Of a stretch of 52,481 nt of DNA, positions 25,136-34,854 are shown piece after piece. Made by a program: the position numbers and the translations under genes. Under the pieces are notes generated by a model. That model saw only the letters and a program-made list of their open reading frames with translations, had not been told where the DNA came from and did no database searches. This DNA comes from Lachnospiraceae bacterium (lineage in GTDB: Bacteria > Bacillota > Clostridia > Lachnospirales > Lachnospiraceae), in the NCBI GenBank assembly GCA_024695465.1, contig JAILID010000041.1, forward strand, positions 1 to 52,481, in the 5' to 3' direction. Numbering within the stretch: the first letter of the stretch is position 1; every line of letters begins with the position of its first letter.

Positions 25136-26926
25136 CTATCTCAACTCATATAAAACGCCCGAAAACGGCGCCAGCGTCATCGGAACCCCTGAACCGGGGG
25201 CCGCCGCCAGCCTCACTTCGATCTCTGAAGCAGAACCCGCATAGCGTTTCCAATCCGAATTCATGATAAGGCGCATCGTCCCCGTCCGATCCGGCATATA
25301 GATATAATCCTGGCTGCTGTCCGAAAAATTAAAGATCGCCAGCACTGCATTTCCCTTCCGGTCATATCTCTCGATTCCGTAAACATTCCGTCCGTAATCG
25401 TTGATCGTGATCCAGCGGAAACCCTTCGCGTCATAATCGAGCTCGTACAAAGCAGGATAACCAAGATAAACTTTCCAAAGTTCCGAGATATAGCGGCTGA
25501 AGGAATCATGCAGCGGATACTTAAGCAGAAACTGATCCGGCTCCCGCTCCTCATCCCACTCGCGGAACATGGCGATCTCATTGCCCATAAAGTTCAGCAT
25601 CTTGCCGGGATGGATCAGCATGTACATAAAGAGGACCCTGCATTGAGGAAATTTATCCGCGTAGCTGCCGAAAATCTTATCGATAATCGTTTTCTTCCCA
25701 TGAACCACCTCGTCATGCGAGAGCGGCAGCAGGTAGCGCTCGTTATAGAAATAAAACATCGAAAAGGTCAGCTTATCCGGTACATTCTTTCGCTCGTCGG
25801 ATGTCTTCATAAAGAAATCCAGCGTATCGTTCATCCAGCCCAAATCCCACTTGTAGTCAAAACCCAGACCGCCCTCAACGACCGGACGGGTGCAGCCCGG
25901 ATAGGAAGTCGAGTCTTCCGCGATCAGCATGGCTGTCGGATGCAGGTTTTTAAGTCCCTGGTTCATCTTCCGCAGGAATTCCACTGAGGCCGTATTGATT
26001 CCCCGCCTCTCATCTCCCATCCAGTAGATGACCCGGCTCACCGCATCCATCCGAAGGCCGTCAAAATGAAACTCCGTCAGCCAGTAATTCGCCGCGCTCT
26101 GCATAAAGCTGGCGACCTCCCGGCGGGAAAAAATGAAATTACAGCTTCCCCATTCGCTCTCTGAAACATCTGACGAGGGATACTCGTAAAGCTCCGTCCC
26201 GTCGAAACGGCGCAAAGCGTAATAATCATTCGCGAAATGGGCCGGGACGAAATCAAGGATCGCCCCGATCCCGGCGTTGTGCAGCCTGTCGATCAGTTCC
26301 TTCAGCTGGGACGCGCTGCCGTAACGGGAAGTCGGGGCGAAAAAGCCCGTGACCTGATAGCCCCAGCTCCCGTCAAAAGGATGCTCCGTCAGAGGGAGGA
26401 ATTCAACGTGTGTGTAATGGTACTTTTTGACGTATTCGATCAGCTCATCCGCAATCTCGTCATAGCGATACCAGCCGTTTTCATCGGCACCCTTCCGCCG
26501 AAAGCTCCCCATATGCAGCTCAAAGATGTTCAGGGGCCGGTCCTTATTGTCCGTACGGCGCTTCATCCATCTCTCATCGCTGAAACGATACTCGTCCGGA
26601 TTTCGAATAATGGACGCGAAATTCGGCCTGAGTTCCATCCCAAAACCATAAGGATCGCAATGCTCCACCCGGCCGTCCGCGCTGCTGACCGCGTACTTGT
26701 ACATCTGCCCCGGCTTCGCGTCCTTGATAAAAATCTCGTAAAAACCTTTTCGCGCCGAATCCGACATCGGTACATCTTTCCATCCCGTAAACTCGCCGAG
26801 AATAGAAACCCCGCCCGCATTGATCGCAAAAGTCCGGAACATCACGCCTCCGCCTTTAACCGGATGGGCTCCGAAATAGCGGTAGGCGTCAAACACATCA
26901 CCGTTATAAAACTGCTGTATGTTCAT
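25136..26926 (-). CDS. glgB: Second 1,4-alpha-glucan branching enzyme homologue
   Basis: The protein is 596 aa, a short GH13 branching enzyme. A CBM48-like N-terminus (MFRTFAINAGGVSILGEFTGW) is followed by the (beta/alpha)8 domain. The nucleophile region DGLRMDAVSR, the acid region IAEDST, and SHDEVVHGKK are all present, so the catalytic residues look intact. It lies 15 nt after the upstream glgB and is clearly co-transcribed. The two proteins are diverged and not recent duplicates. A division of labour in glycogen branching, or a substrate other than glycogen, is possible. GAGGAC precedes the start. Confidence 0.9.
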   Translation of the reverse strand: MNIQQFYNGDVFDAYRYFGAHPVKGGGVMFRTFAINAGGVSILGEFTGWKDVPMSDSARKGFYEIFIKDAKPGQMYKYAVSSADGRVEHCDPYGFGMELRPNFASIIRNPDEYRFSDERWMKRRTDNKDRPLNIFELHMGSFRRKGADENGWYRYDEIADELIEYVKKYHYTHVEFLPLTEHPFDGSWGYQVTGFFAPTSRYGSASQLKELIDRLHNAGIGAILDFVPAHFANDYYALRRFDGTELYEYPSSDVSESEWGSCNFIFSRREVASFMQSAANYWLTEFHFDGLRMDAVSRVIYWMGDERRGINTASVEFLRKMNQGLKNLHPTAMLIAEDSTSYPGCTRPVVEGGLGFDYKWDLGWMNDTLDFFMKTSDERKNVPDKLTFSMFYFYNERYLLPLSHDEVVHGKKTIIDKIFGSYADKFPQCRVLFMYMLIHPGKMLNFMGNEIAMFREWDEEREPDQFLLKYPLHDSFSRYISELWKVYLGYPALYELDYDAKGFRWITINDYGRNVYGIERYDRKGNAVLAIFNFSDSSQDYIYMPDRTGTMRLIMNSDWKRYAGSASEIEVRLAAAPGSGVPMTLAPFSGVLYELR

Positions 26927-26941
26927 AGGCAGTCCTCGCTT

Positions 26942-28912
26942 TTATTTGTCTTTCTTCTTTGATGCCTTCTTCTTTTTCCCTGCCTTGACACCCGGATAAT
27001 CAAAGCGGAACACTGCGCAGCCGTATGCCGGCAGATCGAACGGAATATAGTAAGGACGTCCGTCGCATTCTCCTTCTTTGGCCTTGATGCTCTTGAAGGG
27101 CCGCTCATCCTCCGGAAGACCTCCGAAAACGGGATCCATGGAATTGAGGATCAGCTTATAGCTCACCTTGGCCGGAACGCCGCAGCGGTAATCCGGACGG
27201 GCTACCGGCGTCATATTCAGCACGAAGAGCAGGTTCTTCGTACCGTCCTTGGACTTGCGGAGGAAGCTGTATATACTGCGGTCCGCATCGTCGGCGTTGA
27301 TCCACTCAAAACCATTCGGATCCTGGTCCATCGCGTAAAGCGCCGGATACTTGCGGTAGAGAGCCCACAGCTGGCGGACATAATCCTGCAGCTGACGGTT
27401 CATCGGGGTTTCAAGCAGGAACCAATCGATCTCCCTCTCTTCGCTCCACTCCCGCTGCTGGCCGAACTCCTGCCCCATAAAGAGCAGCTTTTTGCCCGGG
27501 TGGCCGCACATATAGGTGTAGCCGGCGCGGAGGTTGTGGAATTTATCCTCGTAGATTCCCGGCATCTTGGACCACATCGAACATTTCAGATGCACGACTT
27601 CGTCATGGGAAAGCACCAGGACATACTTCTCGCTGTAGGCGTAGGAGGTAGAGAAGGTCATCTTATAGTGGTTGCCCTTCCGGAAATAGGGGTCGAGCTT
27701 CATATACTCAAGGAAGTCGTTCATCCAGCCCATATTCCATTTCATCGAAAAGCCGAGGCCCTCGTCCTCTACCTTCCCGGTGACCCGCGGCCAGGCGGTG
27801 GATTCCTCCGCCACCATGATGACGCCTTTGTTCCGGCCGGTCACCAGCGTATTCAGATGCTTGAAGAACTCGATGGCTTCCAGGTTTTTATTTTCCCCGT
27901 ACTTGTTGGCGACCCACTCCCCGTCCCTCTTGCCGTAATCAAGATAGAGCATGGAAGCGACGGCGTCGACCCGGAGTCCGTCTACGTGGAAGAATTCGAT
28001 CCAGTAAAGCGCGTTCGCAAGAAGGAAATTCTTGACTTCCGGCCGGCCGTAATTGTAGATCTTCGTACCCCAATCCGGGTGCTCGCCCTGGCGGGGATCC
28101 TTGTGCTCGTAAAGCTCGGTCCCGTCGAATTTGGCAAGACCGGATTCATCCTTGGGGAAATGGGCCGGAACCCAGTCGAGGATTACGCCGATCCCTTTCT
28201 CATGGAAATAGTTGACCATGTACTGAAAATCCCAGGGCGTTCCGTAACGGGCCGTAGGCGCATAGTAGCCGGTTACCTGATAGCCCCAGCTTCCGTCGAA
28301 AGGATGCTCAGCGATTCCCATAAGCTCGATATGGGTATAGCCCATATCCAGCAGGTAATCCGCCGCCTTCTCCGCAAACTCCCGGTAATTGTAGAAGCCT
28401 TCCTCTCCCCGTCCCGCTGAAAGCGGATGCTTCATCCAGGAACCGATATGGCATTCATAGATGACCATCGGATCGCTGTCGACGTTGAACTTCTCCCTTT
28501 TCTTCATCCATCTTCCGTCAGACCAGGCCATCTTGCGGAGATCCGCGACGACAGAAGCCGTCCCCGGACGAAGTTCCGCCTGGCTTGCGTAGGGATCCGC
28601 CTTATAAAGATGCTCTCCGGAATAGCCGATAATAAAATACTTGTAGAGAGCCCCCGCAGCGACATTCGGAACAAAGCCCTGCCACACTCCGATGGCGTCC
28701 TCTGAAGAAAGAATGTTGGCTTCCGTATCCCAGTTGTTAAAATCCCCAATCACGGAAACCCGCTGCGCATTGGGCGCCCATACCGAAAACCAGGTGCCCG
28801 AAACTCCATCTATCTCCGTCGGATGCGCGCCTAGCTTACGATAAAGGTCATAATGGGTGGCATGACCGAAAAGATACTGATCAAGATCTGAAAACTCATA
28901 TTCGTTTTTCAT
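26942..28912 (-). CDS. glgB: 1,4-alpha-glucan branching enzyme
   Basis: The protein is 656 aa, full-length GlgB. The CBM48 domain (about 20-120) has WFSVWAPNAQRVSVIGDFN. The catalytic barrel carries DGLRVDAVAS (nucleophile Asp), VAEEST (acid/base Glu) and SHDEVVHLK. It forms alpha-1,6 branches in glycogen. A lysine-rich C-terminal tail (KAGKKKKASKKKDK) is unusual. It has its own promoter and leads a unit with the second branching enzyme; other glycogen genes (glgA, glgC, glgP) are not in the window. Confidence 0.94.
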   Translation of the reverse strand: MKNEYEFSDLDQYLFGHATHYDLYRKLGAHPTEIDGVSGTWFSVWAPNAQRVSVIGDFNNWDTEANILSSEDAIGVWQGFVPNVAAGALYKYFIIGYSGEHLYKADPYASQAELRPGTASVVADLRKMAWSDGRWMKKREKFNVDSDPMVIYECHIGSWMKHPLSAGRGEEGFYNYREFAEKAADYLLDMGYTHIELMGIAEHPFDGSWGYQVTGYYAPTARYGTPWDFQYMVNYFHEKGIGVILDWVPAHFPKDESGLAKFDGTELYEHKDPRQGEHPDWGTKIYNYGRPEVKNFLLANALYWIEFFHVDGLRVDAVASMLYLDYGKRDGEWVANKYGENKNLEAIEFFKHLNTLVTGRNKGVIMVAEESTAWPRVTGKVEDEGLGFSMKWNMGWMNDFLEYMKLDPYFRKGNHYKMTFSTSYAYSEKYVLVLSHDEVVHLKCSMWSKMPGIYEDKFHNLRAGYTYMCGHPGKKLLFMGQEFGQQREWSEEREIDWFLLETPMNRQLQDYVRQLWALYRKYPALYAMDQDPNGFEWINADDADRSIYSFLRKSKDGTKNLLFVLNMTPVARPDYRCGVPAKVSYKLILNSMDPVFGGLPEDERPFKSIKAKEGECDGRPYYIPFDLPAYGCAVFRFDYPGVKAGKKKKASKKKDK

Positions 28913-28996
28913 TTTGAATAATCTCCTGCTTTCTATATACTCTATACGTTTTATAAGCCGGCAGGCCGAGACGAAGCTCCAGGCGGCTTAATATTA

Positions 28997-29025
28997 ATTA
29001 TAATAGGAAAGTTCCGTTCTGTAAA
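28997..29025 (-). promoter_or_regulatory. Promoter of the glgB pair
   Basis: On the minus strand TTTACA (29025-29020) and consensus TATAAT (29002-28997) are separated by 17 nt, about 85 nt before the ATG at 28912. Confidence 0.75.
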
Positions 29026-29096
29026 TGAAAAATCACTAAAAAGCAGACAGGAAAGCCGCATTCCATGCGTATTTTTGCCGGATATACGTTCTTCTT

Positions 29097-29888
29097 TCAT
29101 TTTTCCGGCCAGAAAAGCTTCTTCGCATTCTCCTCTGTCGCCCGCATGACCTCCTCCGCGCTGATCCCTTTAATCTCCGCGATCTTTTCCGCAGCCAGGT
29201 GAAGATGCAGGGAAGAATTCCGTTTTCCCCGGAAAGGCACCGGCGCAAGATATGGGCAGTCCGTCTCCAGCAAAAGGAAGGAAAGAGGGATCCTCTTCAC
29301 CGTCTCAACGAGTTTTTTGGCGTTTTTAAAGGTAACGACTCCGCCGATTCCGAGAAAAAAGCCCAGTTTCCGGGTATAAATCTCCGCCAGTTCGGGCGAA
29401 TACGAATAGCAGTGCATAACGCCCTTTCGTTCCAGTTTTTCCCCCGGTCCGCCTCTCCCGTAATAATCCATAAGGACCTTCAGCGTATCCTCCGCCGCTT
29501 CCCGGGAATGGATCGCAATCGGCTTCCCGCAGCGAAGAGCGGTCTCAATCTGCCGCCTGAAAACGTCAATCTGCAGCTCCTTCGCCTCTTTGTTCCAATA
29601 ATAATCCAGTCCGATCTCTCCGACCGCGACGATCTTCGGGTCGCAAAGCCCCTCTTCGATCTTATGAAGCGCCTCATCCGTCAGTTCGCCGGCCGAATCC
29701 GGATGCAGCCCCAGCGCTCCGTACACAAAAGGGCAGCGCCGCGTCAGCTCCATGACCTTATCCAGGCTTTCCGCCGAGGACGCTATATCGATAACCCTTC
29801 CGACGCCGGCTTCCGCAAGCGAAGCCAGCAGGCTCTCCCTGTCGCTGTCAAAAGCCTCGTCGTCATAATGCACATGCGTATCAATCAT
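29097..29888 (-). CDS. tatD: TatD family hydrolase (deoxyribonuclease)
   Basis: The protein is 263 aa. Metal ligands appear in the TatD order: DTHVH at residues 3-7, GEIGLDYYW (about 91-99), IHSR (about 125-128), HCYS (about 154) and ETDCPYLAP (about 202-210). TatD enzymes are metal-dependent nucleases acting in DNA quality control. The ribosome binding site is weak (GGCGGAAAG). It lies just upstream of the glgB promoter on the same strand. Confidence 0.93.
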   Translation of the reverse strand: MIDTHVHYDDEAFDSDRESLLASLAEAGVGRVIDIASSAESLDKVMELTRRCPFVYGALGLHPDSAGELTDEALHKIEEGLCDPKIVAVGEIGLDYYWNKEAKELQIDVFRRQIETALRCGKPIAIHSREAAEDTLKVLMDYYGRGGPGEKLERKGVMHCYSYSPELAEIYTRKLGFFLGIGGVVTFKNAKKLVETVKRIPLSFLLLETDCPYLAPVPFRGKRNSSLHLHLAAEKIAEIKGISAEEVMRATEENAKKLFWPEK

Positions 29889-29993
29889 CTTTCCGCCGCC
29901 TTTCCCGCGTCATACCGCTTCCATATTGATCCACCCCTACTATAGCGCACAAATTATTTCCCCGCAAGAAAATGCCGATCCTATTTTTTCTTC

Positions 29994-30022
29994 TTGCGAA
30001 AGAAATAAAAGAGTCGTATAGT
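29994..30022 (+). promoter_or_regulatory. Promoter of the CotH-like gene
   Basis: TTGCGA (29994-29999) and TATAGT (30017-30022) have a 17-nt spacer, 29 nt before the ATG. Confidence 0.6.
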
Positions 30023-30051
30023 TATAAGAATTGATAATTCATGGAGGCCCT

Positions 30052-32157
30052 ATGAAACAGATCCGTTTTCTTATCAGTATTCTGATTCTTTTTTTTGCAG
30101 CTCCCTTAAACGTTCACGCCGCGGCTCTTCCCGACGAGGATATACTCGCGGAAGAGGAAAGCGCGGCAGACACCGCGGTCTTTACCTGCATTCGAAAGAA
30201 CGGGGACATCTTCCACTCCTTTATCCGCGGGGACGGCGTACACGTTCTCTTTCTTCCCGCTGATTTTCCCGGCGGAAATCTCACGGTCTCCTGCGCCTCT
30301 TCCGGGAAAATGAAAACCTCTTCCATCGGCCGGGTAAATCCCAACGCCGGAACCATCAGCGGAAACCTTCCGGGCCGCTGCATCACAATCAGCTATACGG
30401 ACGGCTCGAAGCTGCGGCTCCTGGTGCAAACCTCCTCGCTTCCTTCCCTGGCCGTCACCCTCGACGGGGTCACTCTCGACGAAGTTCATCTTGACAAAAG
30501 CATAAAGCATCCGGTTGCCCTGACAACTCTTTACGATCCGGAAAACAGCAAATACAACCTTTCCGTCACAGGCGGCGAGTTTAAAGGCCGCGGCAACACT
30601 TCCTGGGTCTGCTATGACAAAAAAGGTTTCCAGATCAAATTCCCCCAGGATGTTTCCCTGCTCGGCATGGAGCCGGCAAAAAAATGGATCCTGCTGGGGA
30701 ACGCATCGGATCCCTCGCTTCTTCGAAACAAGCTGGCTTTCGACGCGGCCAAAGCCTTCCCGTTTTCCTTCAGCCCGGACAATGAATTCGCGGATCTCTG
30801 GATCAACGGGGATTACAGAGGCCTCTATCTCATCAGCGAAAAGATCGAGATCAACAGGAACCGCCTTGCGCTCTCCAGCGGAAACGGAGTCCTGGTTGAA
30901 TACGACAATGTTTTTTATGAAGATGAAGACTTGTGGTTTGCAGACGATTACGGCGAGCATTTCGCGCTCAAGGATTCGGAAAATGAAAATCCTGATGAAG
31001 ATTTTGCCGTTTTTGAAGAAAAGATCCGGGCGCTGGACGCCGCCCTCAAGGCGAAGGACTGGGAAGCCGCATCCGGGAACGCGGATATGGAATCCATCGC
31101 CTCCATGCTCATTCTGAACGAATACTACGCCAGCAAGGAATCCGCCACCACCAGCTTCTTCTGGTATCTGGACGGCGAAAAAGACAAACTCCACGCCGGA
31201 CCGGCATGGGATTTCGATACCTGCATGCAGGATGACAGCAAGCCCGAAGAAATCTATGTCTTCCAGAACAAGTACTATAAGTACCTGCTGGATTTCGATG
31301 AATTCGAAGACGTCTTAAGAGCTGTCTGGGAACAGGCGGCCGACGTCCTTTTGTCCTCCGCAGACTCCCAGGACGCCCTCGGCAGCTGCATTGCCGATTC
31401 CGCCCTGATAAACTACATGCGCTTTGAGGTTCTGGGCACTTCCGACGCCAAAGGACATACTTTTCTTCCCAGCTGGGAGGAAAACCTGTCTCTGCAGCGG
31501 GAGTGGCTTGTCAGGCGGGCGGAAAAATTCGGTATCGGCCTTATCTGCTCCAAAAGACGTTCCATCTATCTGGGCGCAAGGGTATCCGATAATTCCCGCT
31601 ATGCCGACCTGACCCTCAGAAGCTCAAGAGCGCTCCAGAAAGTCGTCTTCCGGGTCAGTACGGACACGCCCCCTTCCTCCAAGACCATCGAATACGAAGC
31701 CGAACTTTCCGAAAACGGGGTCTGGGAATACCGCGTCGATCTCATGGATTTTACAACTGCCGGCAATTATCACGCGGAAGCCTATGTAAACGGCTCCGTC
31801 TCCCAGCCCTACGCCAAGCGGGACTTCAGCGTTCAGGATCTGCCGCCCATGAATTACAAATACGGCGGGATCAATTACCGTTCTGTCTTCAACCCGCTCT
31901 ATTACGCTGAAAACAACCCCGACATTACCGCCGGCTGCGGGCGGGATTCAAGGATCCTTTTCCGTCATTTCCTGCAGCACGGAATGAAAGAAGGACGAAG
32001 GGGCAACCTCCTCTTTGATCCGGAATACTATGCGGCCTCCAACCTGGATTTGAAGGAGACCTATGGAAGCGATGACTTCACCCCCTACTATCTTCATTAC
32101 ATCACGACAGGACGCAAAGACGGGCGGCAGGGGGCGCAGAAAATTAACTGGCCATGA
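30052..32157 (+). CDS. Secreted CotH-kinase family protein with surface repeats
   Basis: The protein is 701 aa from the ATG at 30052 (GGAGG upstream). A signal peptide ends near residue 22 (VHAAA). Residues about 140-480 form a CotH-type atypical kinase domain: GRGNTSW near 178, LRNKLAF near 223, DYRGLYLISEKIE near 255 and the metal-binding GPAWDFD near 382-388. The C-terminus has two copies of a repeat of the form FNPLYYAENNPD...GMKEGRRG, common in clostridial exported proteins. By family knowledge CotH domains phosphorylate secreted proteins; the substrate here is unknown. Confidence 0.87.
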   Translation: MKQIRFLISILILFFAAPLNVHAAALPDEDILAEEESAADTAVFTCIRKNGDIFHSFIRGDGVHVLFLPADFPGGNLTVSCASSGKMKTSSIGRVNPNAGTISGNLPGRCITISYTDGSKLRLLVQTSSLPSLAVTLDGVTLDEVHLDKSIKHPVALTTLYDPENSKYNLSVTGGEFKGRGNTSWVCYDKKGFQIKFPQDVSLLGMEPAKKWILLGNASDPSLLRNKLAFDAAKAFPFSFSPDNEFADLWINGDYRGLYLISEKIEINRNRLALSSGNGVLVEYDNVFYEDEDLWFADDYGEHFALKDSENENPDEDFAVFEEKIRALDAALKAKDWEAASGNADMESIASMLILNEYYASKESATTSFFWYLDGEKDKLHAGPAWDFDTCMQDDSKPEEIYVFQNKYYKYLLDFDEFEDVLRAVWEQAADVLLSSADSQDALGSCIADSALINYMRFEVLGTSDAKGHTFLPSWEENLSLQREWLVRRAEKFGIGLICSKRRSIYLGARVSDNSRYADLTLRSSRALQKVVFRVSTDTPPSSKTIEYEAELSENGVWEYRVDLMDFTTAGNYHAEAYVNGSVSQPYAKRDFSVQDLPPMNYKYGGINYRSVFNPLYYAENNPDITAGCGRDSRILFRHFLQHGMKEGRRGNLLFDPEYYAASNLDLKETYGSDDFTPYYLHYITTGRKDGRQGAQKINWP

Positions 32158-32285
32158 AAAATAATAATTATTTTCTAAATCGTCTTTTCTTTTTCAAAAA
32201 AGAAGCTATACTAAGAATTGATAACAGAACGCTGCGGCAAAAATGAGGCGTCCGCAGAAGCCAGAAAAAGAAAGGGGTATCAACT

Positions 32286-32768
32286 ATGAAGCTTTCAGAA
32301 GGTCTCAGAACTGTTTTTCTTGTAGGAGTCGGAGCAATTGCCATTACAGGCGAAAAGTCTAAAGCCCTTATTGACGAGCTTGTAAAAAAAGGCGAGCTTA
32401 CTGTCGAAGAAGGAAAGATTCTCAATGAAGATATGGCCCGCAAACTCAATGAAAAAGCGGAAGGCCTCGATGAGAAGGTCGAAAAGCTGAAACCGGAAAA
32501 TGTAGCCAGGGTCTTCCGAGAGGCTATGGCCGACCTCGACTCCATGACAAAGGAAGCCCGCTCCGCGCTTCGCGCCAAGCTGGATGAACTGGATGCGGCC
32601 GACGAGGCTGCCGAAGAAGAAGGCAGCGGAGAAACAGAAACAGAGGAGGCTTGCGGCGCGGAGATCAATCTGATCCCGGACGAGGCTCCGGCCGAAGAAG
32701 AAGCCCCGGCGGTCGAAATACCGATTGAAGAGGTTTCGGAAGAAAAAGCCGCCGAGGAAGAAGTATAA
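32286..32768 (+). CDS. Phasin-like protein with acidic tail
   Basis: The protein is 160 aa. The N-terminal 90 residues match the small phasin/PHA-granule-regulator-like proteins: EKSKALIDELVKKGELTVEEG followed by long amphipathic helices. The last 60 residues are acidic and low in complexity (Glu, Ala, Pro). In many Lachnospiraceae such proteins occur without a polyhydroxyalkanoate synthase, so granule binding is not implied. GGGG lies upstream of the ATG. A 20-bp hairpin follows. Confidence 0.8.
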   Translation: MKLSEGLRTVFLVGVGAIAITGEKSKALIDELVKKGELTVEEGKILNEDMARKLNEKAEGLDEKVEKLKPENVARVFREAMADLDSMTKEARSALRAKLDELDAADEAAEEEGSGETETEEACGAEINLIPDEAPAEEEAPAVEIPIEEVSEEKAAEEEV

Positions 32769-32788
32769 GAGCTGATATAAAAGATTGA

Positions 32789-32843
32789 GAACGAGCATAA
32801 TCGGGCAGGGGAACAGACAAACTCTGCCCGATTATGTTCGTTC
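32789..32843 (+). terminator. Long hairpin after the phasin-like gene
   Basis: GAACGAGCATAATCGGGCAG (32789-32808) pairs with CTGCCCGATTATGTTCGTTC (32824-32843), with two mismatches and a 15-nt loop. No T-run follows, so termination is likely but not certain. Confidence 0.6.
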
Positions 32844-32890
32844 AGGTAAAACACGCCTCCCTGAGTATTTCATTTCAAAATACATTCTTC

Positions 32891-32919
32891 TTGCTTTTTC
32901 GCGGAATATTATATAAAAT
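32891..32919 (+). promoter_or_regulatory. Promoter of the second LacI regulator
   Basis: TTGCTT (32891-32896) and TAAAAT (32914-32919) are 17 nt apart. A leader of about 115 nt contains a small hairpin, AGCCGC-AAA-GCGGCT. Confidence 0.55.
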
Positions 32920-33042
32920 ATTTGTAATAACTTAAGGTGGACAAGGCGCAAAAAGTCTCTGACCGCCCGCACGAGCAAGCCGCAAAGCGGCTGTGAACTA
33001 TTTTTGAAATAACAGCGAAATCCTTTTACGGAGGCAATAATT

Positions 33043-34038
33043 ATGACGACGCTCAAAGATGTCGCAAGGCTTGCGTCTGTTGACGTGAGCACTGTATCCC
33101 GAGCCCTGAACAACAGCGCGCAAGTCCATCCCGAGACAAAAGCAAAGATTCTCATGGCCGCAAAAAGGCTCGGATATAAACCGGAATTAGTTTCCAAAAG
33201 CATGCTGCCCGACAGAAGAAATCTTATTGCCGTCATTCTCCCCTCCGCCACCTTAAACATTTTTTCAGATCTGCTGTCCGAATTCCAGATCAAGGCCAGA
33301 AACCGCGGATACGGAGTTCTTGTGGCCTACAGCAAAGCAGAACAGCAGGACGAGGCAAAAGCCCTTAACGACCTTCATGCGTTTGTCGACGGGATCCTCA
33401 TTGTCCCGACCTGCCTGAACGCCGAATTGCTAAGGGATATCCATTCCCGCGGAACTTCTATCGTTCAGCTGATCCGAAAACACGATGAAGACATATCCAG
33501 CGTCACTTCCAATTATTACGATATCTGCCGCAAAAGCGTACGCCTTCTCTACGAGAAAGGCTGCCGGCATATAGGACTTCTCCACGGGCACAAAGCCATA
33601 AACACCTTTTCAGAAAGGCTCTCCGGCTATCTGAAAGAGATCGGGGAATTATCCCTTCCCGAGCTGACCGCCGGCACGGATAAGATCGCCATTCCCGATT
33701 ACGAAGACGGAATCCAGGGAACGCTCAGCCTGCTTGAACAGGATCCGGAACTGGACGGTATTCTCGTTGAGAGCGATCTTGAAGGTATGGGCGCGCTCCG
33801 CATTTTAAAAGAAAAAGGTCTCCCCTGCCCCGAAAAAGTCCGCATCCTCAGCCTCACCGGTTCTTTCCTGGGGCAGATATCGGAAACCAAAATCTCTTCC
33901 GCGGAGTTTCCAATCAGCGAGATGGCCGAAAAGGCGCTTGATCTGCTCCTATCCTCCATCGAAATGCCAAAAGACAAAAAACCCAGTACGATCCATATCG
34001 TTTTCAACGGCCTGCTGAAAGAAAGAGAGACGACATAA
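33043..34038 (+). CDS. LacI-family transcriptional regulator
   Basis: The protein is 331 aa. The helix-turn-helix TLKDVARLASVDVSTVSRALN is at residues 3-23, the hinge AAKRLGYKPE follows, and a sugar-binding-protein-like sensor domain makes up the rest. The start has GGAGG upstream. The downstream gene is a pseudouridine synthase 12 nt away, which tells nothing about the regulon. It is an alternative candidate for the operators at 649-697. Confidence 0.93.
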   Translation: MTTLKDVARLASVDVSTVSRALNNSAQVHPETKAKILMAAKRLGYKPELVSKSMLPDRRNLIAVILPSATLNIFSDLLSEFQIKARNRGYGVLVAYSKAEQQDEAKALNDLHAFVDGILIVPTCLNAELLRDIHSRGTSIVQLIRKHDEDISSVTSNYYDICRKSVRLLYEKGCRHIGLLHGHKAINTFSERLSGYLKEIGELSLPELTAGTDKIAIPDYEDGIQGTLSLLEQDPELDGILVESDLEGMGALRILKEKGLPCPEKVRILSLTGSFLGQISETKISSAEFPISEMAEKALDLLLSSIEMPKDKKPSTIHIVFNGLLKERETT

Positions 34039-34050
34039 GGAGAATTGCAC

Positions 34051-34782
34051 TTGCGTATCGACAAATATCTTACGGACATGGGAGCCGGAACCCGGACTGA
34101 AATAAAAAAAGCGGTAAGAAAAGGGCAGGTAACGGTAAACGGCAGAGTCGTCTCCGACCCGGGGCTTCCCTACGAGGGCGGAATCGTTTTCTTTAAAGGG
34201 ACGCCCTTCCTTTACGAGCCCTTCGCCTACTACATGCTGAACAAGCCTTCCGGCGTCATTTCCGCCACGGAAGACCGGCGGCAGAAAACCGTCCTGGACC
34301 TTATCGACGAACCGAAGCGCAGGGATCTCTTCCCGGTTGGGCGGCTGGACAGAGATACGGAAGGCCTGCTCCTTGTTACGAACGACGGAGACCTGGCCCA
34401 TCGCCTGCTGTCTCCCAAAAAGCACGTGGACAAGACCTACTTTGCCCGCGTCCGCGGCCTTGTCGCAGCGGAGCATAGAAAAGCCTTCGCCGAAGGGCTC
34501 TCTGTGGACGAAAGCTTTACCGCGATGCCTTCTGAGATTCAGCTTTTAAGAACGGAGGAAAATGAAAACCAAACCGAACTAACGATTACGATCCGGGAAG
34601 GAAAATATCACCAGATAAAAAGGATGTTCGCCTCCATCGGCATGGAAGTTCTCTACTTAAAACGTCTTCGGATGGGGCCGCTTGTTCTCGACCCTTCCCT
34701 TCCTCCCGGAAGCTATCGGCGGCTGACAGAAGAAGAAATCCGCCAGCTGAAAAAAGCGAATTTTGAAAAGGGGCAGGACTGA
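34051..34782 (+). CDS. Pseudouridine synthase, RsuA/RluE family
   Basis: The protein is 243 aa and starts with TTG at 34051, where AAGGAG (34037-34042) is 8 nt away; a TTG at 34045 is too close. The N-terminal S4 RNA-binding domain (RIDKYLTDMGAGTRTEIKKA) is followed by the catalytic motif GRLDRDTEGLLLVTNDG near residues 95-111, with the catalytic Asp in RLDRDT. It isomerises a uridine in rRNA; whether 16S (RsuA) or 23S (RluE/F) cannot be told. The ribosome binding site overlaps the stop of the LacI gene. Confidence 0.92.
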   Translation: MRIDKYLTDMGAGTRTEIKKAVRKGQVTVNGRVVSDPGLPYEGGIVFFKGTPFLYEPFAYYMLNKPSGVISATEDRRQKTVLDLIDEPKRRDLFPVGRLDRDTEGLLLVTNDGDLAHRLLSPKKHVDKTYFARVRGLVAAEHRKAFAEGLSVDESFTAMPSEIQLLRTEENENQTELTITIREGKYHQIKRMFASIGMEVLYLKRLRMGPLVLDPSLPPGSYRRLTEEEIRQLKKANFEKGQD

Positions 34783-34818
34783 ACCAGCATCTTTATATCC
34801 GTTTCTACGATGAAGAAA

Positions 34819-34854
34819 GCGCCTGCGGCTTAACCAGCCGCAGGCGCCTTCTTT
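34819..34854. terminator. Bidirectional terminator
   Basis: GCGCCTGCGGCT (34819-34830) pairs with AGCCGCAGGCGC (34836-34847) around TAACC and is followed by CTTCTTTT. It ends the synthase gene and the convergent ulaE remnant. Confidence 0.85.

Noticed and set aside
26237..26962. Plus-strand frame across the second glgB
   Set aside because: It is antisense to a gene with complete catalytic motifs.
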